NCBI GenBank assembly: GCA_963662155.1
Contig: OY759268.1
Location: forward strand, 57,267,469 to 57,331,468
Length of the DNA stretch: 64,000 nucleotides
Source: Lamellibrachia columna
Lineage: Eukaryota > Annelida > Polychaeta > Sabellida > Siboglinidae
Reading direction: 5' to 3'
Position 1 is the first letter of the stretch. Each line of letters starts with the position of its first letter. Below, piece after piece: positions 33,843 through 45,818 of the stretch. A program made the translations under genes and the position numbers. Under the pieces are notes generated by a model. The model did no database searches. It had not been told where the DNA came from and worked only from the letters and a program-made list of their open reading frames with translations.

Positions 33843-34505
33843 AACTCAAATAAGAGTTTAGGGTTGGCCATGTTGTTATTAATAATGACTTCTTATTGGA
33901 CCATTTATTACAAAAGATCTGCTGTTTGAAGTCTCTACTTGATATACTACACTTTCTGAGCGGTTTTCTTCTTGCCTGGGTCGATTTCCAAACAGACTTG
34001 AGATTAATTATATTGTAACTGGAATGCCAATTCCAATTCCGGAATTGGAAATGGTGATTTGTTTTCAAAGGTAATGGCCTAATTGGAATTGGTGTGTGAA
34101 ATTGCTATTTTCAATTACTTTTCAATTACACGTACACACTGCAGACGATTCTGTCACATTGCATCTGCAGGAAGAATGCAATGTACACACAATATCCTCA
34201 CGTGAGGTGGGCTGGTCTTGGCTGATGACAGCAAATTCATCAGATGTATCCTGCACGTACATCGCTTACTTATTTATATCCTCTTCTTACCCTAATTGGT
34301 GCATCAGGCCACTCAGTGACTTCCGCCATTTCGTGTCTATAGCTGTCTGAACTAGATCGTTGTTTCTGTGGTTTGTACGTATTACTTTCGTGTTATTTAC
34401 ATCGACATTAAGTCCCGTGTATTTTGCTGCTGGTGGTTGCTGGCTAACAATGCCAGATCGTCTACAAAATCAAAGTCTTCTAGTGATGATGTAAACTTCA
34501 GTAAA

Positions 34506-34937
34506 TTGGGGCATCGGATAGCTACAAGGCTGCACATTAGCGGTTAGTTACACTGGTTGAGATTGGCCTATAAGTCTACATTAATTAAACGTGTAGACTC
34601 GGCAGTGACGTGTTGTACCCATTGGGTAGACGTGTTGGCTGAGTTGTTATAATATTTTAGTACAAGGCCTACGTAAATTATACAAATAAAGCATTTATCC
34701 AACTCACGCTACACTGTGGCTCAACTTACCCCACCTCAAGTGTTAGTTGAGCCAGCTTACCTACCCTAGTTGAATCAGCTACGTATATATGCATACTAGA
34801 TAGAATATCTTGGTATAAAATGATATATTAATAATCGTAGTTTATGTGAGTAAAAACAAATTTATGTTATGTATATGATTGTGCCCAAGATATCAAAAGA
34901 AGAATTAAAATGGTTCAACTAACACTGCCTTCCCCTA
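34506..34937. mobile_element. insertion containing dispersed repeat family A, copy 2
   Basis: RT sequence stops before 34506 and resumes at 34938, so these about 430 bp are an insertion. 34506-34696 matches 2731-2938. The remainder contains ggctcaacttaccccac and its partial inverse gttagttgagcc, and ends with ggttcaactaacactgcc, so it may be a foldback element. Confidence 0.75.
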
Positions 34938-34983
34938 ATAATTGACAAAAATCCTGGCATAACACATCCCTGCCGTACTCATG

Positions 34984-35501
34984 CAGGGGCGGATCTAGGC
35001 TTGTTGGCGGGGGGGTCTCAGTCAGTCGTAGTCAAATGTCATTCTACTGTCATTGTTTAGACCACAATTTACAATTTAGTCATTTAGCAAACGCTCTTTT
35101 TCAGAGCGACCTACAACAAGAGCATTCAATCTAAGTAGGTAAGATAACTACAGGTCATTTTCCACAAAAATGGGGGATAATAGACATTACACTGCATGAA
35201 AAGAAGATTTTTAAGAAGATTTTTTTGGGGGACCCTCAAGAGTCGGTGGTCATTTCGAACACTGCGCTGTAGGTAGTTTGATGGTCATGTGACTTAATCG
35301 TGTGACCGAAATGACTAAATTCTGCAACGGCACGGAATAAAAGCCGGTTGGCGGAGTTGCCCCGGGGGCGGACTAGTCCCGGTCTCCCCTTCGTGTTCCT
35401 TTACCATAATATTTGCCACGGACACAGGGGGGTCTAAGACCCTCCCCTTCATGGCCTCGGGGGGTCTTGAGACCCCAAGACCCCCCTGGATCCGCTGCTG
35501 C
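34984..35501. mobile_element. hAT-like MITE
   Basis: The left end, caggggcggatctagg, has G-rich text after it. The right end (about 35485-35501) is its inverted counterpart, ccccctggatccgctgctg. Both ends carry ggggggtct(c/t). CAGGGGCGGATC termini are common in hAT-type MITEs. It splits the RT frame between VRQGC and the palm A region. No transposase inside. Confidence 0.8.
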
Positions 35502-35671
35502 TCTTGTCTCTACTAAGAACCACTTTGATGTATTTCCACGATCTCTTTTATTACTTCAACTAAGAACTGTGGTATTCCACAGTGTCTAAGTATTGTCCAC
35601 AGCTTTGTTCTTTCGATACTGTCAAAAACTTTCTTGAGATCTATGAAATTGATTGACAATGGTGCTTGCCA

Positions 35672-36216
35672 TTCAATGTTCTGTTCAAATATGTAACGGG
35701 GAATAAATAATTTGCTCTGCTGTGCCGTGTCCTTTTCTGTATGCAGCTAGTTCGGTTCGCAAGCTTTCTTCTAATTACCATTCAATGTTCTGCTCAAATA
35801 TGTTACGGGGAATAAATAATTTGCTCTGCTGTGCCGTGTCCTTTTCTATATGCAGCTTGTTCGGTTCGCAAGCTTTCTTCTACTTACCATTCAATGTTCT
35901 CCTCAAATATGTTACGGGGAATAAATAATTTGCTCTGCTGTGCCGTGTCCTTGTCTGTATGCAGCTTGTTCGGTTCGTAAGCTTTTTTCTACTTACCATT
36001 CAATGTTCTGCTCAAATATGTTACGGGGAATAAATAATTTGCTCTGCTGTGCCGTGTCCTTTTCTGTATGCAGCTTGTTCGGTTCATAAGCTTTCTTCTA
36101 CTTACCATTCAATGTTCTCCTCAAATATGTTACGGGGAATAAATAATTTGCTCTGCTGTGCCGTGTCCTTTTCTCAATGCAGCTTGTTCGTTTCGCAAGC
36201 TTTCTTCTACTCCTTT
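35672..36216. repeat. 109-bp tandem repeat, 5 copies, made of RT coding sequence
   Basis: Copies start with ttcaatgttctgctcaaata at 35672, 35781, 35890, 35999 and 36108, each ending in aagctttcttctacttacca. On the minus strand one unit encodes the RT region between RKxxAGF and the ILEQ.IEW phrase, so the array arose by duplicating element coding sequence. Confidence 0.95.
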
Positions 36217-36305
36217 TCTGAATCTTCCAATCAACATTCTCTAGAACACGTTCCCTGAACTGAGATAAGAGAAATTCCTCGGTAGTTGTTGCATTTAGCA
36301 AAACT

Positions 36306-36686
36306 AAAATTAATATGTGCAGTGTGCAGATATTTTCAGTTTTGGGGTGTCTTGCAACCGTGTTCACACGTTTGATAACAGCTAATGCTGAATATCCACA
36401 TAACACAGGCCATTTAAAAGACAACTTCAACATAATTGTGGGAATCATGGTTATATCAAACATATATTATAAGCAAATATGTAGACGTGTACAAACACTG
36501 CATGAACAAACCACCCCTTAAATCAATGTTAGACTAGAGTTCGAGTAGGAGTGCGCTATATATAACATATTTTATTGACATTAGAGAGGCTACGTTGACA
36601 TCAGCTGAGCCTGAGGTCAGTTCTGTGAGCTTTGCCTATATCATCAGCACGTTAAGGCTAGAATGGATATAGGAAGAGGAGAGGAG

Positions 36687-36689
<3 letters not shown>
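36306..36689. other. no gene seen
   Basis: No supported feature. Confidence 0.5.
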
Positions 36690-36997
<308 letters not shown>

Positions 36998-37127
36998 TAC
37001 CTTTAACATGGTATTAGAGATGGAGGCGTGGCAGGGGTATCTACCTCCAATCTCACCTGTTTGCGGGGCCAATCTCCCATTTCCCACTATTTTTGAGAAT
37101 CCACTTCTCATCTCATGTTAAAGGGCA
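36998..37127. mobile_element. possible small MITE
   Basis: acctttaacatg at the left end and catgttaaaggg at the right end form a terminal inverted repeat of about 11 bp around 130 bp. No flanking duplication was settled, so this is weak. Confidence 0.35.
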
Positions 37128-37564
37128 ATGTACGTACTACGCACTCAACTAAACATACAGCGTAATTTTCCAGGTAACAGCGTCATGCCTAACGCACCGT
37201 TAATATGAACAACAACGCTGGCGAGAACCCTGATCAAAACTATTGAGTATTATATAGTTGAAACTATTATATATAGTTGTAGGTCCGTACGAACTATGAG
37301 CACTCAAACACTCAGTCGCCCACATTGTGCATGAATTCAGTATTCACGTCGTTCGCAGAAGCATTTGCCATAGTAGTGGCCCCGCCTAGTGGTCGGGAAC
37401 TAAACTACACCAATCCCAGCGAGCCTGGTGGCGACGCGTAGTGTGAAATCAATTATTTGCGAACATTTCGCGAAGCGGGACCTTGGACTTGGTCATGTTG
37501 ACACCTATGTCATATGACTGTTCATGTGTTCACAGATGAGAAAGGACAGTTGATTTCCAGAAGC
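37128..37564. other. FMO upstream region
   Basis: Two acceptor-like sites lie just upstream of the FMO start (gtgttcacag at about 37542 and tttccag at about 37560), so a non-coding first exon further up is likely. No TATA box assigned. Confidence 0.4.
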
Positions 37565-40500
37565 ATGCCTCTGAATGTGGCTGTGATTGGAGCAGGGGCG
37601 GCAGGACTGAACGCCCTCAGACACCTCACAGCACGTCCCTCGCTCTTCACTGCTGTGGCCTTCGAGCAGACCTCTAATGTGGGCGGAACGTGGGTGTACA
37701 CCGAGGACACTGGGGTGGACCGCAATGGACTGCCCATACACTCCAGTATGTACAAGCATATGACGTAAGTGAAACACCTGTCAGCTGAGCAACAGACACC
37801 AGGACTAGTTGTCAATGTGGACTTAATTGTTGGTCAATGTGAACTTCAATCATGGTCAATGTGGACTTGATTCATAGACGTCAACTAAAAATAATCTTCG
37901 TACGTGACACTAAAAAAAATGGAGACTTTCTGGCAGAGACAGAAAAGGCTAGCAAAACTAAATATTAATTTTACCCAACTGCCTTGTTAATTTGTATTTT
38001 CTGCACGATTTTTATTCTTCGATACCCATTTGCGTTATTTGTCTTAAAATGTTACCTATGTATCAGTATGTGTATATATTTTTATTTCTGATAAAGTGGT
38101 AGCGTATATAGAATATGAGCATCATTAAGACAAGTATTGCATTTCGCACATTAAATAAGACATTGAAATAATCATGATTATAATCTTTACTTACTGTTTA
38201 ATTACAGTAATTGTGTGTTTAATGTATTTAATAAAAAATGTGACTCTGACCATTGTAATAATCATAACAGACAAGAATGTTTATCTCAGAAGAAATCTGC
38301 CTTTGATTGCAGTACAAACCTTCCTGTGGAAATAATGGCCTTTCCTGATTTCCCGTTCAGCAAAGACATGCCATCCTTTGTGAAACACACAGTGGTGCAT
38401 AAGTATCTGGAGGACTATGCTGACCACTTTCAACTGAGGGACCATATCAAAGTAGGTAATGATATGTAACAGTACACTGAACTATTTAACAAGATTGCCA
38501 TCAAAAAGCTACAAAGTCCATTGGCTTATTGAGAGTCCAACCATTTGTTCATCTTTGTATGGCTCGCCTTTATCAGATATTTGTCAATTTGATTCTTAAA
38601 CATATTTGACAATTTGTTCCATTCATTTATCGTCTTCTGTGAAAATGAGTACTTTCTCATATCAAACCTGCTTTGTAACAGTACACTGTAATATGAAACA
38701 GTACACTGTACTGTGAGCTCAAGGGGTAGATGTCGTGTTAAGTAGTAGGTCACTGTATTAAAAATAAATGTGTGCAATTTTCTAGGCCTTATATTTGAAT
38801 GTGTTTACATTGGGCTACCAGAAATATATGCAGGCTACCAGATTTTTCAGCCATATAACCTGACTAACTACTTTCTAGCATTTTGTTATTTTGACCCCAG
38901 CAATATGAACCTCTGAATGTCATAAAGGCACACGCCTTTTAATAGGTTATAATGCTAACATGTTCCGATAAACATAATGCATGTAATACAAAAAATTATA
39001 GTGTTTTTGTCTTTTAAAATATCATGAGTTTTGCAGAAACATAAATGTTATCATTTGAACCGATTCTTACAGTGAAGAAGCCTGTCAATGATCATTAAAC
39101 TAGTTGGTATGATGACTGAACTAGTTAGTGTGGTCACTGAGGACTAGTTGGTGTGGTCACTGAACTAGTTTGTATGGTCACTTAACTAGTGGATATGATC
39201 ACTGAACTAGTTGGTATGGTCACTGAACTAGCTGGTATGATCACTGAACTTGTTGGTATGGTCACTGAACTAGTGGCTATGGTCACTGAACTAATTGGTC
39301 CCTGAACTAGTTGGTATGGTCACTGAACTAATTGGTATGGTCACTGAACTAGTGGCTATGATCACTTAACTAGTTGGTCACTTAACTAGTGGGTATGTTC
39401 ACTGAACTAGTTGGTATTGTTACTTAACTAGTGCGTATGATCACTGAACTAGTTGGTACGGTCACTAAACTAGTTGGTATGGTAATTGAACTAGTTGGTA
39501 TGGTCACTAAACTAGTTGGTATGGTCACTGAACTAGTTGGTACGGTCACTAAACTAGTTGGTATGGTCACTGAACTAGTTGGTATGGTCATTAAACTAGT
39601 TGGTATGGTCACTGAACTAGTTCGTATGGTCACTAAACTAGTTGTTATGGTCACTGATCTAGTTGGTACGGTCACTAAACTAGTTGGTACGGTCACTAAA
39701 CTAGTTGGTATGGTCACTGAACTAGTTGGTATATTTGCCCAGTTCAACACCCAGGTGGAGCTAGTAGAACCAGAGATGACCGGGTCTGGGAGGACCACTT
39801 GGCACCTACGTAGCAGGCATGTGACAGACCCAGCAAATGGTCCCGAGGACCATCAGTTTGACTATGTGATGGTCTGCAATGGGTAAGTCAGTTACACTAG
39901 TGGTAATCACTTGTCGACTTTTTGGGGATGTTCTGCTTACACAAGACTTGCATTGTGTGTCATTCATATATGACTATATAGTCTTCCTCGAACGAGATGT
40001 CCCATGGCTCCTGTAGACCATGTTTTCCTAACCAATGATGCAAAACCATTTTTCTTAGGTGTCAACATTACCATGTTCAGGTGGGAAATACCTGTTTATG
40101 CAGTCGTCCCGCTTTCCTTCTTTTTGGATGAAATACCCCACATTTTTTTCAAAAACAAATAAATGTACAGTACAATTTATCTATTTGTTGCACAAAAGGC
40201 CATTTTAGGTACACTTAATTTCTTTGGTCTCAAGTGATGTTACACTTTCATGTGCGTGCATTCACATCGAATGAGAATGGCACATCAACATGGCGACATG
40301 TAAAAAGAAGACATTAAAAAAATACAAAAACCACTAAAACCAACCATAGTTGATTGGCGGAGGGTGTTTCCATCTTTTCATGGCACTTTTCCACTTTCCA
40401 TGAGCAATTGCCACTCGACACTTATGATTTCTCTTTTAACCTGACAGTAAGAATGTCACACTTAATGGCACTGAGTGTCACTGAAGTTTTCAGACCAAAC

Positions 40501-43500
40501 TTCACCTGAATTCTGTACTTTTGGTTTGTTCTTAATTCAGTGGCTTCTTATTGCGAAATAAAAGTCATGGGTTATGGGCTATTCACCTGTGTTTACTCAG
40601 AATGTTTTCTAAAGGCAGGAGATTCCGGTCAATTCTCCAGTGGACTGATGGTTGACATGTTCAGTTCTATGAAATCAGGTATATATTAAAGGTGCATCCT
40701 CAGTTAAATTTTTTTGCTCGTCTAATCTCAGACTAATTTTGCGAAAGACCAAACCTACGTAGTAATCACGGCGACATGCTAGATCGTTAGTGCACATAAA
40801 AAAAAATATTTTTGGTGAAATTATTGGACAAACTAGAAGTTTAGTTTTGAATTGGCCAGTTCGTAATTCAGTCATTTGACTTGGCTGACTCCGGGCGCAT
40901 TCTCGTCTCATAGTCACATGATCGCCGAGAGGATCAAAACCATCGGCCTTGGCTCCGTAGTGTACATGAACAATTGGAGCCTTTGTCATTTTTCTTGCCT
41001 AAAATCTGATATTACGCTATTATTATATGTCATGGATCATCCATGCCGAGGACGCCCCTTGACATACGACACCCAGTAAGCTAAAATAGGGCGAAACTAG
41101 CTAGACAGAAACAGTTGTCGAACACAAAGGTGTATTTGGGAAAGTCTTGCATATGATATGTCTATGACTATGGACTACTACTGCAGCCAAGAATGATGTG
41201 GCGTTCGCAAAGGTTCTGCTTGACAGGTTCGTAAATTCTAAGTATTCAATAACTGCCTAACATAAGTATGTCTCACTCACATTTATTTAGTCCTAAAACT
41301 GTTATTGAAATTATGTTATGTGTGCATCTGTCCTGTAATCTTGGGTATATGTGGCCCTTATAATAGGCTTATTAGTACAGTTACCGCGTGCTGCTGGGCG
41401 AAAACAGGACACGCTGGTGCATTATGCAGTGTTATTAGGAAAGTGACCTAAAATGCAACATTTGATAATCATATTTGCCCTTTGTATACCCAAACAGATA
41501 CAGTATGATAGAGTGAAGATTTTGTGATGGATAAAACGAGGTAAGAATTAAAAATGAAGCTGTAATAATAAAGGCCACACATATTATGCAAGATTACCCA
41601 TATGTCCTATAGGCTGTAATAATCTATCACACCTAAATCCTCGGAGGCGCATGAAAACAAAAAGGTAATGAATATCCTTTACTTATTACTGGCTGACCTT
41701 TAGTTTCACTTAGAGCAGTAGAGGGCCCTCATTATTGTGGCTTTATATATCATTGTTACCTAAATTTGTCTATCCCAAAACGTTCATTCCATCACACTAC
41801 ATAATTTGAGGTACGCAAAGTGCATTATATTGTTATCCTATATTTGACCGAACTTACTTTGTTCATAATATGGAAGATGAAATTTGGTACATGTAAACTA
41901 CGGATCCTTTAAATACATACCTTTAAAATGGCACCAGTTTTAAGATTTTTGAAGTATGCCCACATGTGGTTTTGCTGGGATCCGTTTTCTTTCACTGAAA
42001 ATGTTCCAAATAATGTTATTCTTAGTGAGTTGGAAGTACTGCTTTACTTCTTTGGGTAAGTAGTATCAATTATTTGAATTAATTGTCCCAGTTAATTTTT
42101 TCGATTGTTGCATTTCATGTCATAGGTGGGCATTGTTTGGAATGTGCAATGCAAGTAATGTGCTTAGCAGCCATTTAAACTGTTTTATCAGTGAAGCCTG
42201 TATATGTTTAATCCTACCTGAAGTAATTCAACATAGCAAACACATATGATGTGAATTATAATCGTATCCGCTACTGCCTTACAAAAGATAAAAGTTAATT
42301 AATATCCATATGATCAGCAAAAGACTGTTACCTTGTGTTCTATATAAAAAAACTAGGACACACATTTCACTTGTTTATTTTACATACCACCATTATTCAT
42401 ACAGAAGTATGTTTTCAGGCCTGCCCAAACGGACACAAGGGTCGTAGGTGGGCCTCTCAACCACGGCTTCGTAAGCGTGGGGTTTACGCTTAGTGGTACT
42501 GGGGAACCAGTCCGGAATCTGCAAGACAATGCAGCTGGGGATAACCCAGCTAATGTTTGCGCCCAGCCTATCATGACACCACAGAACAAATTGTCTTTAG
42601 GCAGCATGTAATGTTTAAAATTTCTATAAGGACAAACCTGTTTTCCGAAAGCAATCAAGCTTAGTCAATACTGCAGATTGATTGCAATTCTGAAAATTTA
42701 TACAGAGCTTACCGGTGACATGTGTTCATATCCACCTCAACTCATGTTTGACATTTTAAGGTGTTGATTCAAGTTTCAACGACTGTTGTAATGCCCATTG
42801 TATATGTTGTCGTTGATGTTATAGCCCTTTAAACAGAAAATTTAAGTCTTGTTTCCTGAATTTAACCAGTGTATGTAGAATCATAACGAATAATCGTTGT
42901 GATATAGTGTATTATGTATAATGTATTGTAATTGTATAGTATTTGTGTATGTTGGCATCTGCCTACACTGTCCACAGTTGGTATGGTCTGGGGCTGTCTT
43001 TGTATGGCTGATGGGGAGGGCCCTGCATTTGGCTCTCCAACGATTCCCTCTTGTCAAACACAATACCCGGGATTTTCTTGTAAAATGTACTCGTCATCTG
43101 ATGAGACCTCACTGAGTTATACTGTTTCCTGTAGAGTCGTCTGATGAGATCTCACTGAGTTGTACTATTTCCTGTATAACACAGTGGATAGAGGTATTTA
43201 ATAAAATTATTTTGAAGTTTACATTCTCACAGACGAATTACTTTTGAAAAGTATAACATGCATATTCTCATGATTTCATCTGCATTTACAGAATGTACGC
43301 ACAAGGGCAATGTTGAGCACAGAAAAATAGTAATTTTCTACCATAGCACCTAATAACACTGAATAAGTTTTTCTACTAATATTGTACAGGTCGCCCAAAC
43401 AAATGCATTGGCAGTTTTTTTTTTTAGTATACAATAATAGATGAATTAACTGTCTTTATGTGGAGATGAATTACGGCTGTGGAGGCAACAGTAAAACAAA

Positions 43501-45767
43501 TTAAAATGTTGAGTGTTGACAGTGCAATTAACTTAGTGTTGAACTCATCTCTGAGTGAATTTTTCTGGGAAATTTTTTTTAACCAATTTTCCTGTACCAC
43601 GACATGTATTGTTTGTTGAAGCTACCTCCATCAAATAGATCAACGTGGTTTTCTATTCTCGGAGATGTTGTTAGTACATTGTCGTGTTTGTGCGTGAAAC
43701 CAAAGTGAAGTGTTCACAATAAATATTTGTAATACATTGTGTGTAAATATTGCATGTGAAATCAACTGGATCAATAGCATCCAGGCCTCCTGCAAGTTGC
43801 ATATTCTAGCTGCATCCGCCTGAATCACCTGACCACATCAATCCCTACCTTGTCGTTCACTGTCCCCTGTCATACGTGGAGTGTGGGGTGGCATCTGTTA
43901 AGATCAAAACGTAAAATGTCATCTTTCTCAACTTGCTGTGAAACATTACCACATAAACATCCGTTTGGCTTTGTGCACTGAAACAAAATGCACTTCCTAA
44001 ACTGTGAATACAACGCACAAGAGCCACATGTTCTGGTGAATGCACATACTGTGTCAATTCAAAGGAATCTCGGTCATCAAAAAATATATTAGGCATCAAT
44101 TAAATATGCCTAAAATCAGCAACATTCAACGCTAATAATAAACAAAAACAGTTTACTGGTAATAAATACGGCGCTCAGTACAGCGGTAGGCGTAGCTCAG
44201 AACGGCGGTAGGCGTAGCTCAGTACGGCGGTAGGCGTAGCTCAGTACGGCGGTACGCGTAGCTCAGTACGGTGGTAGGCGTAGCTGCTGCTACAGGCAAA
44301 CCAACTTTTTTTCAGTCACCATTTCTACACATGACTTCACCTCTAGTAGGAATATGTAATATGGCAATAACTGGTGTTGTTTTATTTACATTTTTATTTA
44401 CATGTATAGCGAACAGCTTTTATCAAAGCGGTTGATTGTAGACAATGGCAATGATAAATAGTTAGTTACCGGTGGCGGTGCCCTACATACGCGTGACTGT
44501 CACTATACCTACCTACGTAATCGTTGTTGAATTAATAAAACGTAGCCATAATAAGACTGCGTTCATTGTTGCTAAATTAAACAGTTTAGTAATACGTACC
44601 TTCATTCAGTACAAGTGCCGCTTGGAGCATTGACATGAATGGATCACGCACGGTCACACGTGTTCCTCGATCTGTTTGTATTGGGCCACTTTTCCATTTT
44701 CCAACACGTGACCTCACACATTACACATTTGGACATAAAAGAACCAGATTTGCAATATGCTGAACTTTTGATTAAGCAGCTTTAAGCTTTGCCGGTATAT
44801 AAATAACCAACGCATAGTCTTAAACAAACTTGCTATTTTGTCAGAAACTAAAACTACTAGAGAAGAAAGACAAACACGTTACTAATGTTGTGCTGGTTTC
44901 TTTGCAGAAACTATTCAGTGCCAATGATACCCTTACTGCAAAGTCTTAAACAAACGTGATGTTTTTTTTTCAGAAACTAAAGTTACGAGAGAAGAAAGAC
45001 AAGCATGTTACTAATGTTGTACTGGTTTCTTTGCAGACATTATTCAGTGCCAATGATACCCTCGCTGCCCGGTCAGGAGGAGTTTAAGTGTCTGCTGATG
45101 CACAGTCACAATTATAGACACCCTGAAAAGTTCCAAGACATGAATGTCCTTTGTCTTGGCGCTGGACCATCTGGAATAGACATAGCTCTAGAGATAGCGT
45201 CCTTCGCCAAGCAGGTAACATGCTCCAAGTAGGTTTATTCTGGTAAAACTTTATTTCTACAAATCTAGAAACATACCAACGATGGTTTCAATACAACTAG
45301 TGTTATTCCTTATTTTAATCATACCTAAAACAAAGTGTCAGCTTTACGCAGTATTGCAGACACAAAGTATTTGTCCCAACACCATGATCTCGACAAGACA
45401 AGGAGTACTATCACTTGAAAGGTTTCATCAAGTAGACAGCAGGATTATGGTTAATAGTTGGTTAGTTGCTTCTCTCACATTCGTGTTATGTGCATATACA
45501 AATATGTCACTACGTCAAACGTAAGCCATGGAAACTGCAACGAGTCTACCCAAATGTAGTCGAAGCCAGCATAGCCTCACACTATGGAATTGAATACGGT
45601 TGTTGCCTGTCGAAATCTCGCATTTGAAACGTCACTAGTTTGAGTTATTGCTATTTTCCTGAACATTATGTTTTACGTAGATATTTATTTATTAAAAAAT
45701 AATATATATAATTTTTTGTGCCGCGCACGCACACACACACACACGCACTCACACGCGCACACGCACA

Positions 45768-45818
<51 letters not shown>

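Larger units (their letters stand above)
34255..36305 (-). mobile_element. LINE fragment (family B) on minus strand, split by two insertions and a tandem array
   Basis: Reading the minus strand from 36305: CNNYRGISLIS (about 36270-36300). Then comes the 109-bp array, then INFIDLKKVFDSIERTKLW (palm A, about 35590-35660) and LRHCGIPQFLVEVI (about 35550). A MITE interrupts at 34984-35501. The text resumes with VRQGCVMPGFLSII (about 34940-34983), then repeat family A interrupts (34506-34937). It resumes again with LEDFDFVDDLALLASN, where the catalytic box FADD is FVDD (about 34440-34495). A 3' end matching the plus copy at 32410-32440 comes last. The order of motifs is that of a LINE RT. Three independent later events have broken it. 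Confidence 0.85.

Noticed and set aside
45282..45524. 80-codon frame with a signal-peptide-like start in FMO intron 4 region
   Set aside because: No cysteine pattern, homology or splice support; lies inside an intron of a well-supported gene.
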